The notes: generated by a model from the sequence alone, not told the origin. 64,000 nt of DNA from Prevotella multiformis DSM 16608 (GCF_000191065.1 NZ_GL872283.1:665053-729052), one strand, 5' to 3'. Shown: positions 45,442 through 54,628, counted from the first letter of the stretch. Numbers and translations are program-made.

Positions 45442-46884
45442 ATGGGCATTTGTTTTTTGAAGATAAACATAGCACTCGTCATTCTTTTTGGCTTTTACAA
45501 GCTAATGTTTTCGAGTGACACCTTTTTTTCTTGGAAAAGGGCAGCACTGATGGGAATGTATGTCGTTGCGGTTTTGGTACCGGGACTGAATTGTTCTTAT
45601 TGGTTGAACAAGAGCGTTGGGGTGGTTTCCATGGCTAACGAATATGCCGATATTATTCTTCCCATTGTGACCATTACGCCGGGTGATAACGGTTCATTTG
45701 GCTGGGAGGCTGTCGCCATGACGGCTTATAGCATGGTAGTTGCAGTGTTGTTGTTGCGCCTTCTTTGGCAGTTGTCTGCAATTGTCCTGCTAAAGCGGAA
45801 GTGCAAGAAGGCGGAAGTGTGTGGCATAAACGTCTGTCTGTTAGAAGGGGATGAGGGACCCTTCTCATTTTTCCACTGGATATTTCTGAATCCAATGAGA
45901 CACAGCCAGCTGGAATTGGACGAGATAATCGCACATGAGCGGGCACATTGCAGACAGCTCCATTCCCTTGACATTCTCTTTGCAGAGCTGTTTGCCATTG
46001 TCTTCTGGGTCAATCCATTTGCCTGGCTGCTGAAGCGTGAAGTGAGATTAAACCTGGAGTTTCTTGCTGATAATAACGTCCTGGCAGGAGGACGAGACAG
46101 TAAGGAGTACCAATACCACCTGTTGGGATTGGCTTATAGAAAGAATGTAGCTACAATATCAAATAATTTTAATGTCTTACCCCTTAAGAAACGTATTAAG
46201 ATGATGAACAAGAAACGAACCAATGGAGTAGCAAAAGCAAAGTATGTACTCTATGTCCCGTTGGCTGTAATGCTGCTTGTTGTGAGTAACATAGAGATTG
46301 TGGCACGCGAAATCGCCAGTGTTACAACTAACGGGCCTGCAACCGCAGTGAGTGTTAACAGGCAAGTATCCAAGCCATTGATGGTTCAGAAAGAAAAGCC
46401 AATGGCGGTTGAGATGGGTAATGCGGATTTGCCTGTCGGGAAAGAAGAGAAATCAGAGACGGAGGGTGTCGTACCATTGACAGCAGAGGCGGAAGCCCCC
46501 GCAGTGGAGAATGATGAGGCAGCCACGGAAGCATCTGAAGAGGAGCAGGCGGATCAGAAGCAGAAGGAAGGAGACCGGAAGGTCTATGCTGTATCCGAAG
46601 AAATGCCTTCGTTTAATGGGAGCGTCAATGCATGGCTGGTACAGAACATGAAATATCCTGTTGATGCAGCACGCAATAAGGAACAGGGGACCGTGATTGT
46701 GAAATTCATCGTAACAGCCCAGGGCGAGGTGAAGGATCCTGTCATCGTGCGTTCAATATCTCCTTCACTTGACAAGGAGGCACTGCGTGTGGTTTCTGTA
46801 ATGCCGAAATGGAATCCAGGGAAGAACAAAGGAAAGTCTGTAGATGTGTACTACTGTATTCCTATCCGGTTTAAACTGAACTGA
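45442..46884 (+). CDS. BlaR1-like M56 metallopeptidase fused to a TonB C-terminal domain
   Basis: This 480-residue inner-membrane protein has an M56 peptidase part with four membrane helices and the zinc site HERAHCRQLHSLD (His165-Glu-Arg-Ala-His169), then NLEFLADNNVL with the third ligand region. A further membrane helix (YVLYVPLAVMLLVVSNI, about 270-287) leads to a periplasmic Pro/Glu/Ala-rich linker (335-380) and a TonB C-terminal domain (MPSFNGSVNAWLVQNMKYPVDA split, then GTVIVKFIVTAQGEVKDPVIV). In BlaR1 the last part is a penicillin-binding sensor; here it is TonB-like. The trigger is therefore unknown, perhaps contact with an outer-membrane receptor. Confidence 0.88.
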   Translation: MGICFLKINIALVILFGFYKLMFSSDTFFSWKRAALMGMYVVAVLVPGLNCSYWLNKSVGVVSMANEYADIILPIVTITPGDNGSFGWEAVAMTAYSMVVAVLLLRLLWQLSAIVLLKRKCKKAEVCGINVCLLEGDEGPFSFFHWIFLNPMRHSQLELDEIIAHERAHCRQLHSLDILFAELFAIVFWVNPFAWLLKREVRLNLEFLADNNVLAGGRDSKEYQYHLLGLAYRKNVATISNNFNVLPLKKRIKMMNKKRTNGVAKAKYVLYVPLAVMLLVVSNIEIVAREIASVTTNGPATAVSVNRQVSKPLMVQKEKPMAVEMGNADLPVGKEEKSETEGVVPLTAEAEAPAVENDEAATEASEEEQADQKQKEGDRKVYAVSEEMPSFNGSVNAWLVQNMKYPVDAARNKEQGTVIVKFIVTAQGEVKDPVIVRSISPSLDKEALRVVSVMPKWNPGKNKGKSVDVYYCIPIRFKLN

Positions 46885-46988
46885 AACGAGTGGAACCGAT
46901 TTCTATGAGGCCGGGCTGTCAGGCTGACGGGTCTCATGGAAATCGTCTTACAATTTGATGTGCCTTAACTTTAAACAGATCCTGCACT

Positions 46989-47930
46989 ATGCGGAAGTTC
47001 ATAATATGCCTTGTGATTTTATCCGGTATCCCCCTGTATGGTATGTCCCAGAATTATAAAAGGGCTATCGAGAGAGGAGACAGCTGTATGGGGGTGTATG
47101 ATTACTATAATGCCCTGTCATTTTACAGGCAGGCGCAGGTGCAGCGTGATGATTACGTTGTCAGAATGAAACTTGCTGACTGTTATTATCATCGTACATC
47201 GTATCAGCAATGCGCAAATCTCCTGCGGGAAGTCCCTGTGGACACGTTGACCCACGAGGCACTCAGGGAATTGTATTATTCGCTTGGTGCAATCCGGAGA
47301 ATCGCCATGCAGGTCTTCTATGGAATGACACTGGTGGAACGGTTCCCGAGGGACGGCCATGTCGTAGCCGATCTTATCGGCGTACTGTTGAGTCAGGATT
47401 ACAACAGGCCCGAAATGGCAGTCATGTATGGCGAGCAGTACTGCAAGACGGACTCTTTCAATACGGAAGTCAACCGTGCCTTGGGGGAAGCGTATTTCAT
47501 AGAGCGGAAGTTCACGCAGTGTGTTGATACGTATAGAAGGGTGTTCGCTGCCGGTGACACGACTTATAATGCGCTCTATTATACAGGAGGGTCGTTTGAG
47601 TACATGGAGCAGCTTGACTCTGCTGTATGTTATTTCGCCAAGGCCGTGGAGATGAATCCTAAGATGGCTGTCGGCAACTACAGGTTGGGCATTGTGGAGA
47701 ATAAGCTCGGACGGTATGATGATGCCCTTGTGCATCTGAAGGCTGCCGCTGCTCTTTATGAACCCAGCAAGCCGCTCATGTTCGTTATTTATAAAACAAT
47801 GGGAGAGGCGAAGTATAGTCTGAAAAACTTCAAGGAGGCTTGTCTCTATTGGGGATATGCACTGGCTTATGATGAGGATAAAGAACTGACGGAGAGGCGC
47901 GCTGCTTTGAAGAAGCAGCTGAGGCCATGA
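46989..47930 (+). CDS. exported TPR protein
   Basis: The protein is 313 residues with a signal peptide (MRKFIICLVILSGIPLYGMSQ) followed by at least five TPR units (YDYYNALSFYRQAQ, SYQQCANLLREV, KFTQCVDTYRRVFAAG, QLDSAVCYFAKAVEMNP, RYDDALVHLKAAAALYEP, NFKEACLYWGYAL). It is a periplasmic protein-protein interaction scaffold. It follows the BlaI and M56/TonB genes on the same strand with a gap of 104 bases, so it is likely part of the regulon. TPR genes accompany this type of BlaI-BlaR/TonB pair in other Bacteroidetes by my recollection; its role is unproven. Confidence 0.78.
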   Translation: MRKFIICLVILSGIPLYGMSQNYKRAIERGDSCMGVYDYYNALSFYRQAQVQRDDYVVRMKLADCYYHRTSYQQCANLLREVPVDTLTHEALRELYYSLGAIRRIAMQVFYGMTLVERFPRDGHVVADLIGVLLSQDYNRPEMAVMYGEQYCKTDSFNTEVNRALGEAYFIERKFTQCVDTYRRVFAAGDTTYNALYYTGGSFEYMEQLDSAVCYFAKAVEMNPKMAVGNYRLGIVENKLGRYDDALVHLKAAAALYEPSKPLMFVIYKTMGEAKYSLKNFKEACLYWGYALAYDEDKELTERRAALKKQLRP

Positions 47931-47987
47931 CTTGCAGAAGGAAGCTCCTGCGGTGCGGATGCTTCCGGGAACGGCATCATACCTGTA

Positions 47988-48024
47988 TAAAAAAAGAAAC
48001 GGCCGAGCGAAACGCCCTTCCGTT
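47988..48024 (-). terminator. terminator of the small RNA
   Basis: On the minus strand AACGG and CCGTT close a stem containing GGGCG/CGCTC, followed by TTTCTTTTTTT. Confidence 0.7.
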
Positions 48025-48213
48025 ATCTCCGAATAACCTCCGTCTCACGACGGAAAATATTTCTACAATCTTTACCTAAAATATAACTAAAAACCTAAAT
48101 CTATTACTAACCTAAACAAATCTTTTCTGTTTTCAAAAATAATCCTGAGCAATCTTTACTACCTGTAAAGGGGGATACCTTGTCGAGACAGGCATGTAAT
48201 ATCTCTTGAATTA
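47988..48213 (-). ncRNA. probable structured small RNA, about 226 nt
   Basis: On the minus strand a textbook promoter (TTTG 48249-48246, 19 bases, TACTTTTG 48226-48219) predicts a start near 48213. There is no open frame downstream. The predicted RNA folds locally: a 5' domain with CCTGT/ACAGG and TTAC/GTAA pairings (around 48194-48147), a CCGTC-GTGA-GACGG hairpin with a GNRA-type loop (48053-48040), and a final stem AACGG..CCGTT (48024-47998) followed by a U-run, a factor-independent terminator. It converges with the TPR gene. I cannot assign it to a known RNA family. Confidence 0.6.
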
Positions 48214-48218
48214 CGATG

Positions 48219-48249
48219 CAAAAGTACATCGTTTTTTCGAATTGTCAAA
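48219..48249 (-). promoter_or_regulatory. promoter of the small RNA
   Basis: TTTG, a 19-base spacer and TACTTTTG on the minus strand; this is the best-spaced promoter in the window. Confidence 0.8.
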
Positions 48250-48665
48250 TAAATCGGGCGAAAAATATCGATGTGTCGGCGAATTATTGATTTATATCAA
48301 ACGATGAGGGGTCTCTTTGCTTTTTTCTGGATCAAGTGCCTTGTTCTTTTTCCTGCAGACGATGTCTTTCGTCATGGAAATTCTCCGTACTTTCCCGTCC
48401 CTGTTCTCTCCGTCATCCGGATTTCTCTCCCCCTTTCCGGCTTGTCTTAGAGAGGTGAGGCTTCTTGTTTCAGTCCCTGTGTCAAGGCGGGTGGAAATCA
48501 TCCCATGCCGGCATATTGATGTCATGCCGCTGGCGACTTCTTCAGTGTGTCTTTCTTTTTATGCAGCACCTTCAGCCTTTCTTCCCTCGCAGTTCTTTCA
48601 GGAAGTAAGCAGCTTCAGCCTGCTGAGAGGCAAGGATCTGTCAGGTGGAATCCTTGGTGCCTGCC
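48250..48665. other. intergenic region downstream of the 143-aa gene
   Basis: Open frames here (48317-48715 plus, 48292-48525 minus) lack any family resemblance and have low-complexity composition (Ser/Phe-rich or Arg/Lys-rich). I see no gene, repeat or terminator that I can support. Confidence 0.45.
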
Positions 48666-49097
48666 TCAACTCACCAGACCGCCATGTTCCTCTTTCCGTA
48701 TTTCCATCTGCATAGGATCCTGTACGTTTGCTCTCATGAAGAGCTGCATATATCGTTCCCTCAGCGGCCCCACCCTTATGTTTTTCCGTGCACGTACGGA
48801 AGAGAGGATCGACGACGGGTTGCGAGGCTCACGCACGTGCAGCACCCGGCAGATGTGGTGTACGATGGTCTGGAAGTCCATCGGGAAACCTCTTCTGTCC
48901 ATCAGCTTTCCGCTTGTCCAGACGATGTGTGCGAGTTCTACGAGGTCGCATTGCAGCCCCGTCCAGTATAGTCCTTCTTCTTCGTTTCGATTGATCAGGT
49001 CGTAAAAGTTATCGACAAGCCTTGCTGTCAGACGTTGCTCATCTTCTTGGGTCCAGTTGTGAGTAGCTTTCATTACGATGTTCACTTTCTTCATCAT
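48666..49097 (-). CDS. conserved-looking small protein of unknown function
   Basis: The protein is 143 residues, soluble and helical. The central part (LTARLVDNFYDLINRNEEEG, LYWTGLQCDLVELAHIVWTSG, FQTIVHHICRVLHVREPRNPSS) and the basic end (ARKNIRVGPLRERYMQLFMR) resemble short RteC-like or HTH-type proteins of Bacteroidetes mobile and regulatory loci, but I cannot assign it firmly. The first codons (MMKKVNIV) may be replaced by the inner ATG at codon 9. A TATCTTTG box on the minus strand (49272-49265) could be its promoter, with a leader of about 165 bases. Confidence 0.5.
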   Translation of the reverse strand: MMKKVNIVMKATHNWTQEDEQRLTARLVDNFYDLINRNEEEGLYWTGLQCDLVELAHIVWTSGKLMDRRGFPMDFQTIVHHICRVLHVREPRNPSSILSSVRARKNIRVGPLRERYMQLFMRANVQDPMQMEIRKEEHGGLVS

Positions 49098-49836
49098 TGT
49101 TCTTGGTGTTTTTGGTTTAATTTGGTGCGCTTTGTCAAATGTGTTTTATGCAAGCTTTCCGGACAGTGCTGGCGGAGGGCGGAGGGCAGGAGAAGCTGCC
49201 GGGCGGCATTGGCATCAGAGTTTCACAAGAAAGGTCCGGGAAAAGACTGTCTTGTGAATACGGGACAAAGATAGCAGCACATCGTGCAGTAAACGTTCAA
49301 TTACGTTCTGTCCACTCTTAAATTAATATAAGCCGTACTGTCTGTTGACTGTTTCGACGTATTCTGCTGGTCCGAAAAGGGATAGAGTCCGGCAAGAGCC
49401 ATCTTTGTGCAATGCAGTCTTTCTTTATTCATTTGACTTTCCCTATTTTCATACTATTAAGGCAGGTCTTATAAATCCCACGTCAGTCTGTCTTTGATAG
49501 GGGTTTTGTCAACTTTTTTTTGCTTTTATGTGGCATCTTCTGTATTCTTCTGTTCTCTCTTGCAGACACATTAGCCTGCTATGCCCTTTCAGGAAGAAAG
49601 CGGAATCGGATCGCCATATTTTTGGTTCTTCCGTTCAATGCGTGGATGCTTTCCGTATAGCTTCAATGGAAGAACCGGGGGTATTCATTCAACAAAAACA
49701 TGGGCAAGACCGTCAACAGTCTATGGATTTAACGGAAGAACAAGATTTCCGCCATAGAGATGGCATAACATTGCTAAGCATGCTGCTCCACATTGCATAG
49801 CGTCATGTTGTTTTATAAAGACAAAACCTGCCATTC
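49098..49836. other. intergenic region with short repeat copies
   Basis: No gene is supported. It contains the -7 box at 49272-49265, a 33-bp segment (49428-49460, CATTTGACTTTCCC..CATACTATTAA) that recurs at 57787-57819, and a shortened copy of the 600-bp repeat (49624-49742). Confidence 0.55.
49624..49742 (+). repeat. internally deleted copy of the 600-bp repeat
   Basis: It begins GGTTCTTCCGTTCAATGCGT, keeps the end hairpin (to GAAGAACC at about 49676) and the GGCAAGACCGTCAACAGT segment, then jumps to an end-type GATTTAACGGAAGAAC. The central 22-bp array is missing, leaving about 120 bp. Confidence 0.7.
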
Positions 49837-52434
49837 TTATTTTGTTAATGAAACAGTAAAAAGCAGCTCTCTTCCTCTCATGTGATAGCTGTAAGTGTAA
49901 GTGTTCATTGTGTTGAAAATGGTGTAACTATAATACTGTTGGTTGAAAATATTTCTCATATCAATACTGAAACGAAGTGCCCTGTGCCTGTAACTGACTC
50001 CTGCATCGAAGATTGCCATAGTCTTGGTAAGATCCTGATACATTTCCTTTGTCGAAATATCTGCCATTGCCTTGAATTGCAGATTTGTTACAGGCTGCAA
50101 TATCAGGTTGATGTCGTGTGTTTGCGACAAGAAGGACTTTGATACCTTTTGTATCTTCGTAATGTTCTTGGAAAAGCTATAAGTATAATATAACTCCATG
50201 AAGGAAACCGGCTTGAACGAAACCGACGGAACAACGTTCAGACTGTTCCACGAATAGCTGTAAATCATACTGTTTTGCATCATCAGACTCTTGCTGTGCA
50301 TATAATTTCCATACAGCGAAAACTTGGTGTTGATGGCTTTTACCTGTTTTGTTATGTTGAAACAGGCATTTATATTGTCAATGCTGTTAGGACTTGGCAT
50401 CGGATATTCCTTAATCAAAGTCTGCGACACATCCTGCACTGGCAACAAATTATTATGCTGATGCGTGTAGCCTAAACCGACATTAAGGAAAAACATTTCT
50501 ATCGGGAATTTCAAATCGTAGATAGCATTGAGTGTAATGCTTCTGTTTTCACTCAATATCCCTGAACCGTACTTTTGATAGTTCAGACTGGTTTGTATCG
50601 GTGCTGTGATAAAATCAGCCAGATCGCCTATTCTGTTTGCAAAAACTCCTTGAAGTCTTACAGTAGCCCTTGGCGTAACATTGTAGAGAAAATAGAAAGA
50701 AGGATTAATCATAAAATTCCATTTCTGTTTTCTTAATGGAGTCGTTCCCTCATTTTCAAAATCGACTCTTGTTGTGGCCAATGATATTCCTGCCTTGAAA
50801 TTATATTTTCGTTGTGGGTGGGTATATTCATATTGTGGAGAGAATGAAATCTCCAACTCGTTCCCTTTCAAGAGATTGAAGCCTGAATAGCCGTCGGTAA
50901 GCAAAGCCGAATTAATCCTTTCGTTGCGATATTGAAATGAAAGAGGGAAATAAACTCGTGAGTTTCTTCTTTCATAAGCGGCAGAAATAGTTTCCTTGTT
51001 CGTAAACTGTCTGCTGTCTGCACTTTGCTGAAAAGAGTCTGCTCCTCCGTCTGAAACACGAATAGTGCCATTAGGCGTAGATGTATAATTGAGGAGAGAG
51101 GAAAAACTCCATCGAAACTTATTCGTTTTCCAACGTATGGAAAGGTCGTTGGTAAAACCTAAATCGTGATACTTCTCATGCTGGAAGACGGAATTGCTGT
51201 TGTTTTCAACTGTCGGCAATTCTGATTTTACGAACGAAGCCAATGATGAGAACCGGTTGGTGATGTATCGTTTGTCGCTATTCTCTTTGTATTCGATGTT
51301 CAAGGCCGGCTTGTGAAGCGTAGAGGCCGGCTGATATTGGTAATCCTGCATTAATTCATTCTGACTGTTTCCAAAGAACATCTTGTGATTGTAAGCATAA
51401 TCGCATTGGGAACGAGCATAGCCGACATTTGTTCTTAACGACTTGTTTTCCGACAGTTTGTTGAGTATATTGAAACTAAGGGAACAATCATTGGAATGAA
51501 TATACCTTTCCCTCTTGATCGGTGCACTGGAAGAAGACAAGTTGCCCAATAGTCTTACACCGTAAGACTCGAACTGATCGTTTAGGAAATGATTGATGTT
51601 TTCATCGGCAGCAAACTCTCTTATGTTCCCTACCTTCAGTGTCCCAAGAAGTTGCATATGCGATTTGAAGAGCATACCGGCTCCACTAACTTGGTAAAGT
51701 GTACCGTTACTGCGCAAGCCTCCAATGGCTTCGTATGTCCCGACAGGTTTAAACTTGGCGTGTTTTGAAAGTTTTATGTTGATTGCCACGTCGTCAGACA
51801 GCACGTCTTTGTCCATTTTGGCATCTTTATGATTATTCAATACCTGTACGGATGTTACGTAGTCTGCTGGGATATTGTTTGTGGCTACATTATACTGCCC
51901 GCCAAGAAGATCCATTCCCTCGATGTAAAAATTGGAAATGTCTTTCCCCAGGTATTTTATACCTCCCGAACCTGTAACCTCAATGCCAGGCAATCGCTTC
52001 ATAGCATCTCTAAGCGTGTAATCGCCCTTTCCTGCGAAAGAACTTAACTGATAGGAAACTGTATCACCGCGCTGACTTATTTCAGGTGCCTTCACAACAA
52101 CTTCCTTAAGCTGTGTTTTTTTCCTGAGCAAGGTAATGTTCTTTTGTGTTTCTTTGCTGTCTATTACCAGATTGGTCTTCTCAAACGACAGATGCCCGAC
52201 CGAGAGTAGAACAAGCGTTTTGGAACTGTTGTAGCTTAAGGCATAGCCCCCCTTCTCATTGGTAAAGGTATAGGCGATGGGCTTGTTGTTCTCTAATATC
52301 TGCACATTGGCATTGCTTACCGGCACACCCTCAGTGTCCGCCACGACCCCATTCAAAGTGTGTTTTTCTTGGGCCTGGGCTTGCATCCAAACGAAAAGAC
52401 TGAGAATATAAAGGAGTAATCTTCTCATTATCAT
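49837..52434 (-). CDS. TonB-dependent-receptor-like outer-membrane barrel, GLPGLI partner
   Basis: This 865-residue exported protein has a signal peptide ending QAQAQ (about 21), a carboxypeptidase-like regulatory domain (HTLNGVVADTEGVPVSNANVQ to about 100), then a plug domain (VVVKAPEISQRGDTVSYQLSSF, LRDAMKRLPGIEVTGSG, YIEGMDLLGGQYNVA) and a long outer-membrane barrel ending LLFTVSLTK. The start overlaps the GLPGLI gene stop by four bases. In Bacteroidetes such barrels are encoded next to GLPGLI proteins, suggesting they work as a pair. The substrate is unknown. Confidence 0.88.
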   Translation of the reverse strand: MIMRRLLLYILSLFVWMQAQAQEKHTLNGVVADTEGVPVSNANVQILENNKPIAYTFTNEKGGYALSYNSSKTLVLLSVGHLSFEKTNLVIDSKETQKNITLLRKKTQLKEVVVKAPEISQRGDTVSYQLSSFAGKGDYTLRDAMKRLPGIEVTGSGGIKYLGKDISNFYIEGMDLLGGQYNVATNNIPADYVTSVQVLNNHKDAKMDKDVLSDDVAINIKLSKHAKFKPVGTYEAIGGLRSNGTLYQVSGAGMLFKSHMQLLGTLKVGNIREFAADENINHFLNDQFESYGVRLLGNLSSSSAPIKRERYIHSNDCSLSFNILNKLSENKSLRTNVGYARSQCDYAYNHKMFFGNSQNELMQDYQYQPASTLHKPALNIEYKENSDKRYITNRFSSLASFVKSELPTVENNSNSVFQHEKYHDLGFTNDLSIRWKTNKFRWSFSSLLNYTSTPNGTIRVSDGGADSFQQSADSRQFTNKETISAAYERRNSRVYFPLSFQYRNERINSALLTDGYSGFNLLKGNELEISFSPQYEYTHPQRKYNFKAGISLATTRVDFENEGTTPLRKQKWNFMINPSFYFLYNVTPRATVRLQGVFANRIGDLADFITAPIQTSLNYQKYGSGILSENRSITLNAIYDLKFPIEMFFLNVGLGYTHQHNNLLPVQDVSQTLIKEYPMPSPNSIDNINACFNITKQVKAINTKFSLYGNYMHSKSLMMQNSMIYSYSWNSLNVVPSVSFKPVSFMELYYTYSFSKNITKIQKVSKSFLSQTHDINLILQPVTNLQFKAMADISTKEMYQDLTKTMAIFDAGVSYRHRALRFSIDMRNIFNQQYYSYTIFNTMNTYTYSYHMRGRELLFTVSLTK

Positions 52435-53249
52435 TTAATCTCTAAAGGTACATAGCCATTTGTCCGAAGACGAACTTGTACTCCATTGATAAAAATAGAA
52501 TTGCTTCCACCGTCGCCTTTTTCCACCCTCATATCCGTAATGCTCTCCTTTGGTATATTAGCTATCGGATTTTCTTCAAAATGATTCTTTGCCTTAATAA
52601 ATTTTTCACGACTTGTAGCAATGCTGTTAGGTATTCTGGGCGCAGTGATTGGTGTAGTACCCTGCCTGAACGTGATAGCCTTAAAGTGGTGAATGTTCTC
52701 TGTATCACAAGCATACATTATCAGTCCAGGCAGTCCGCCAAGCTTCCACGGTCCAAAGGAGGATGGGATTTCTGATGAAAACCAGGCATTCCAGATACGC
52801 CCGCCATACTCTCCTGTGGCCTTATTACACAGATAACCGCATATCGTATCGGTCTCATCGGTAAGTTGCCATGCTATACCGTTCGTCGCTTCTTGATAGG
52901 AATACAGATTCGGCGGAATCACACTATACACGGTGATCGTTCTTTCTGACGCATTTACAAACGTAGTCTGGTCAAAGTAGAAGGCTGTTTTCACTACACA
53001 CTCTTCAGCTTTCTTTAATTGTTCTTCTGTTGCTTTTCCTGTCTGCATTAAAGAGTCTAACTGAAAAGCAGCATAGTCGGCGAACCTGGCGTGAATATCA
53101 TCAAACTGCAATATCGTTGTATAGGTTTCATTTTCTGCATTCGTTGTCTTGACAGTGTATTCGTAAATACATTCATAACTGTTGTCTGCTTTCTGAGCAA
53201 AAACCTGTAAGGGGATGATCGACAAGAGGAATAAAAAATTCTGTTTCAT
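52431..53249 (-). CDS. GLPGLI family protein
   Basis: This 272-residue exported protein has a signal peptide ending VFAQ (about 19). It contains the name-giving motif in GPWKLGGLPGLIMYACD and the typical lead-in IAWQLTDETDTICGYLCNKATGEYGGRIWNAW (in two parts), in which two cysteines may bond. Family function is unknown, but it is always found with TonB-dependent-receptor-like barrels, as here with a four-base overlap. A degraded thioredoxin-like fragment lies immediately upstream. Confidence 0.92.
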   Translation of the reverse strand: MKQNFLFLLSIIPLQVFAQKADNSYECIYEYTVKTTNAENETYTTILQFDDIHARFADYAAFQLDSLMQTGKATEEQLKKAEECVVKTAFYFDQTTFVNASERTITVYSVIPPNLYSYQEATNGIAWQLTDETDTICGYLCNKATGEYGGRIWNAWFSSEIPSSFGPWKLGGLPGLIMYACDTENIHHFKAITFRQGTTPITAPRIPNSIATSREKFIKAKNHFEENPIANIPKESITDMRVEKGDGGSNSIFINGVQVRLRTNGYVPLEIK

Positions 53250-53252
53250 AAC

Positions 53253-53519
53253 TTAACATGCATTGATAATGTCTAATATCGTTATGTCTGAGGAAAGTTT
53301 TTCCCCATTTAGGATATATGTGGGAGTTTCTTCTATATTATTATTCTTGAACCATTTGTAATGTGATAAGATAATAGAATCTACCGTGTTATCTCCGTTC
53401 TCATTATTTCTACAGTAATGTTTTATGAACTTTTCTCTTCCAAAATAAAACCAATCAAAAATAAGTTTATCAATAGGAAGAATAGGGGTCTGAAGTGATT
53501 TGAATTTCTTGGATTACAA
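53253..53519 (-). pseudogene. C-terminal remnant of a thioredoxin-like (DsbA/VKOR-type) protein
   Basis: On the minus strand a frame without a start codon runs from about 53519 to TAA at 53255-53253. Its end reads HYKWFKNNNIEETPTYILNG then EKLSSDITILDIINAC. The TPT turn followed by a hydrophobic strand and the Asn-Gly turn are those of the C-terminal part of thioredoxin-fold proteins fused to VKOR domains in Bacteroidetes. The catalytic CxxC part is missing, and its upstream end overlaps the LRR gene. It is a leftover of a larger gene. Confidence 0.5.
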
Positions 53520-54285
53520 CATCCTTGCATAAATCAAAGGCATTGTTCTCTATTTTTACCTTTTGGGGTAATGTGACCAATCTTAAGGAAGTGCAACCGA
53601 TAAAAGCCTGTACCCCTATCCTTTGCATAGATGCCGGCAAGGAAATCTCACCTAAACTTAAACAACGTGCAAAAGCATATTTCTCTATAGTCCGCAGAGA
53701 ATCGGGAAGTTTTATTTTTCTCAGTCCTTTACAACCGGCAAAAGTGCGTTCTTTTATTTCTGTGACAGAATCGGGCAATGCCAATTCCCGTATGCTTTCA
53801 CACAGTGTAAACGCCTTGCCGCCAATGAAAGTAACAGTGTTTGGTATCTTTGAAATTGTAATTCTGCAACAATCCCAGAATGCCCCATATTCTATTCTTT
53901 TAAGATTTCGGGGCAGTGAGTATAAGCGTAGGTTTTCGCACATGTTAAAAGAATTTTGGCCGATGACTTGCAGGGAATTTGGCAGATATATGCGATGTAG
54001 ATTTTTACAAGTGTCGAAAGCTCTCCCATTGATTACTTCCAGCCCTTCAGGAAGTATGACCGTTTTAATGTAATCGTTAAAGACAAAACAGCATTTCCCT
54101 ATGACCTTAACCTGTTTTAATTTCTCATCTTTAGTCAAATCCACAATACTGTCTTTCCTTTCCCATTTTACAAGTTCAAGGACTCCTGCAGAATCCGACA
54201 GCTCATATCCTGATTGGGAAGTCTGACCTTTGACGAATCCAGATGAGAGTGAAAATAACAAAAGGGCTAAAAGTGTTTTTTTCAT
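53470..54285 (-). CDS. BspA-type leucine-rich repeat protein
   Basis: The protein is 271 residues from MKKTLLALLLFSLSSG at 54285 (an earlier ATG adds four residues before the signal peptide). After the signal come about seven LRR_5 repeats of 23 residues with the pattern IxLPxSLxxIGxxAFxxCxxL (for example LPNSLQVIGQNSFNMCENLR and LPDSVTEIKERTFAGCKGLR). Such surface or periplasmic proteins bind host or bacterial partners in oral Bacteroidetes. No type IX sorting domain is visible at the end (ITSDPYSSY), so attachment is unclear. It is the first gene of the run leading to GLPGLI and its barrel. Confidence 0.88.
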   Translation of the reverse strand: MKKTLLALLLFSLSSGFVKGQTSQSGYELSDSAGVLELVKWERKDSIVDLTKDEKLKQVKVIGKCCFVFNDYIKTVILPEGLEVINGRAFDTCKNLHRIYLPNSLQVIGQNSFNMCENLRLYSLPRNLKRIEYGAFWDCCRITISKIPNTVTFIGGKAFTLCESIRELALPDSVTEIKERTFAGCKGLRKIKLPDSLRTIEKYAFARCLSLGEISLPASMQRIGVQAFIGCTSLRLVTLPQKVKIENNAFDLCKDVVIQEIQITSDPYSSY

Positions 54286-54628
54286 AAAATGGATCAATTT
54301 AAAAAATCAGAAAGCTGGTCAATAATCCCGGTACTGACCAGTTTTCGTCACCTTGCAATTAAGCTGTTCGTTTTTATTTGTATTCTAATTACATTCTGCA
54401 AAAATACAAATAAATTTTCTTTTAAACAAGAAGAATCAGTTTTTTTAATGTGTTTTCTTGATATTTCCACTATATCTGTAGTATTTCACTTTATATACAT
54501 TCTTAGAATAAAAAATATTATTTCGTTAAAAGATTTCGAGATTGCTGCGAGCGAGGAATATTATCAGACATAGCAGGAGATTCCGGAGTTTCATAGACCA
54601 GATAGATCTGTTCGGCAGCAAGATTTAA
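54286..54628. other. intergenic region upstream of LRR gene
   Basis: AT-rich leader sequence. A plus-strand frame at 54289-54573 is Phe/Ile-rich with no family look and is not accepted as a gene. The sequence AGATTTAA at 54621-54628 borders the repeat element. Confidence 0.45.

Noticed and set aside
48317..48715. 132-codon plus-strand frame
   Set aside because: Ser/Phe-rich low-complexity sequence overlapping a better minus-strand gene; no supporting features.
54289..54573. 94-codon plus-strand frame upstream of the LRR gene
   Set aside because: Phe/Ile-rich product of AT-rich leader DNA; no family look.
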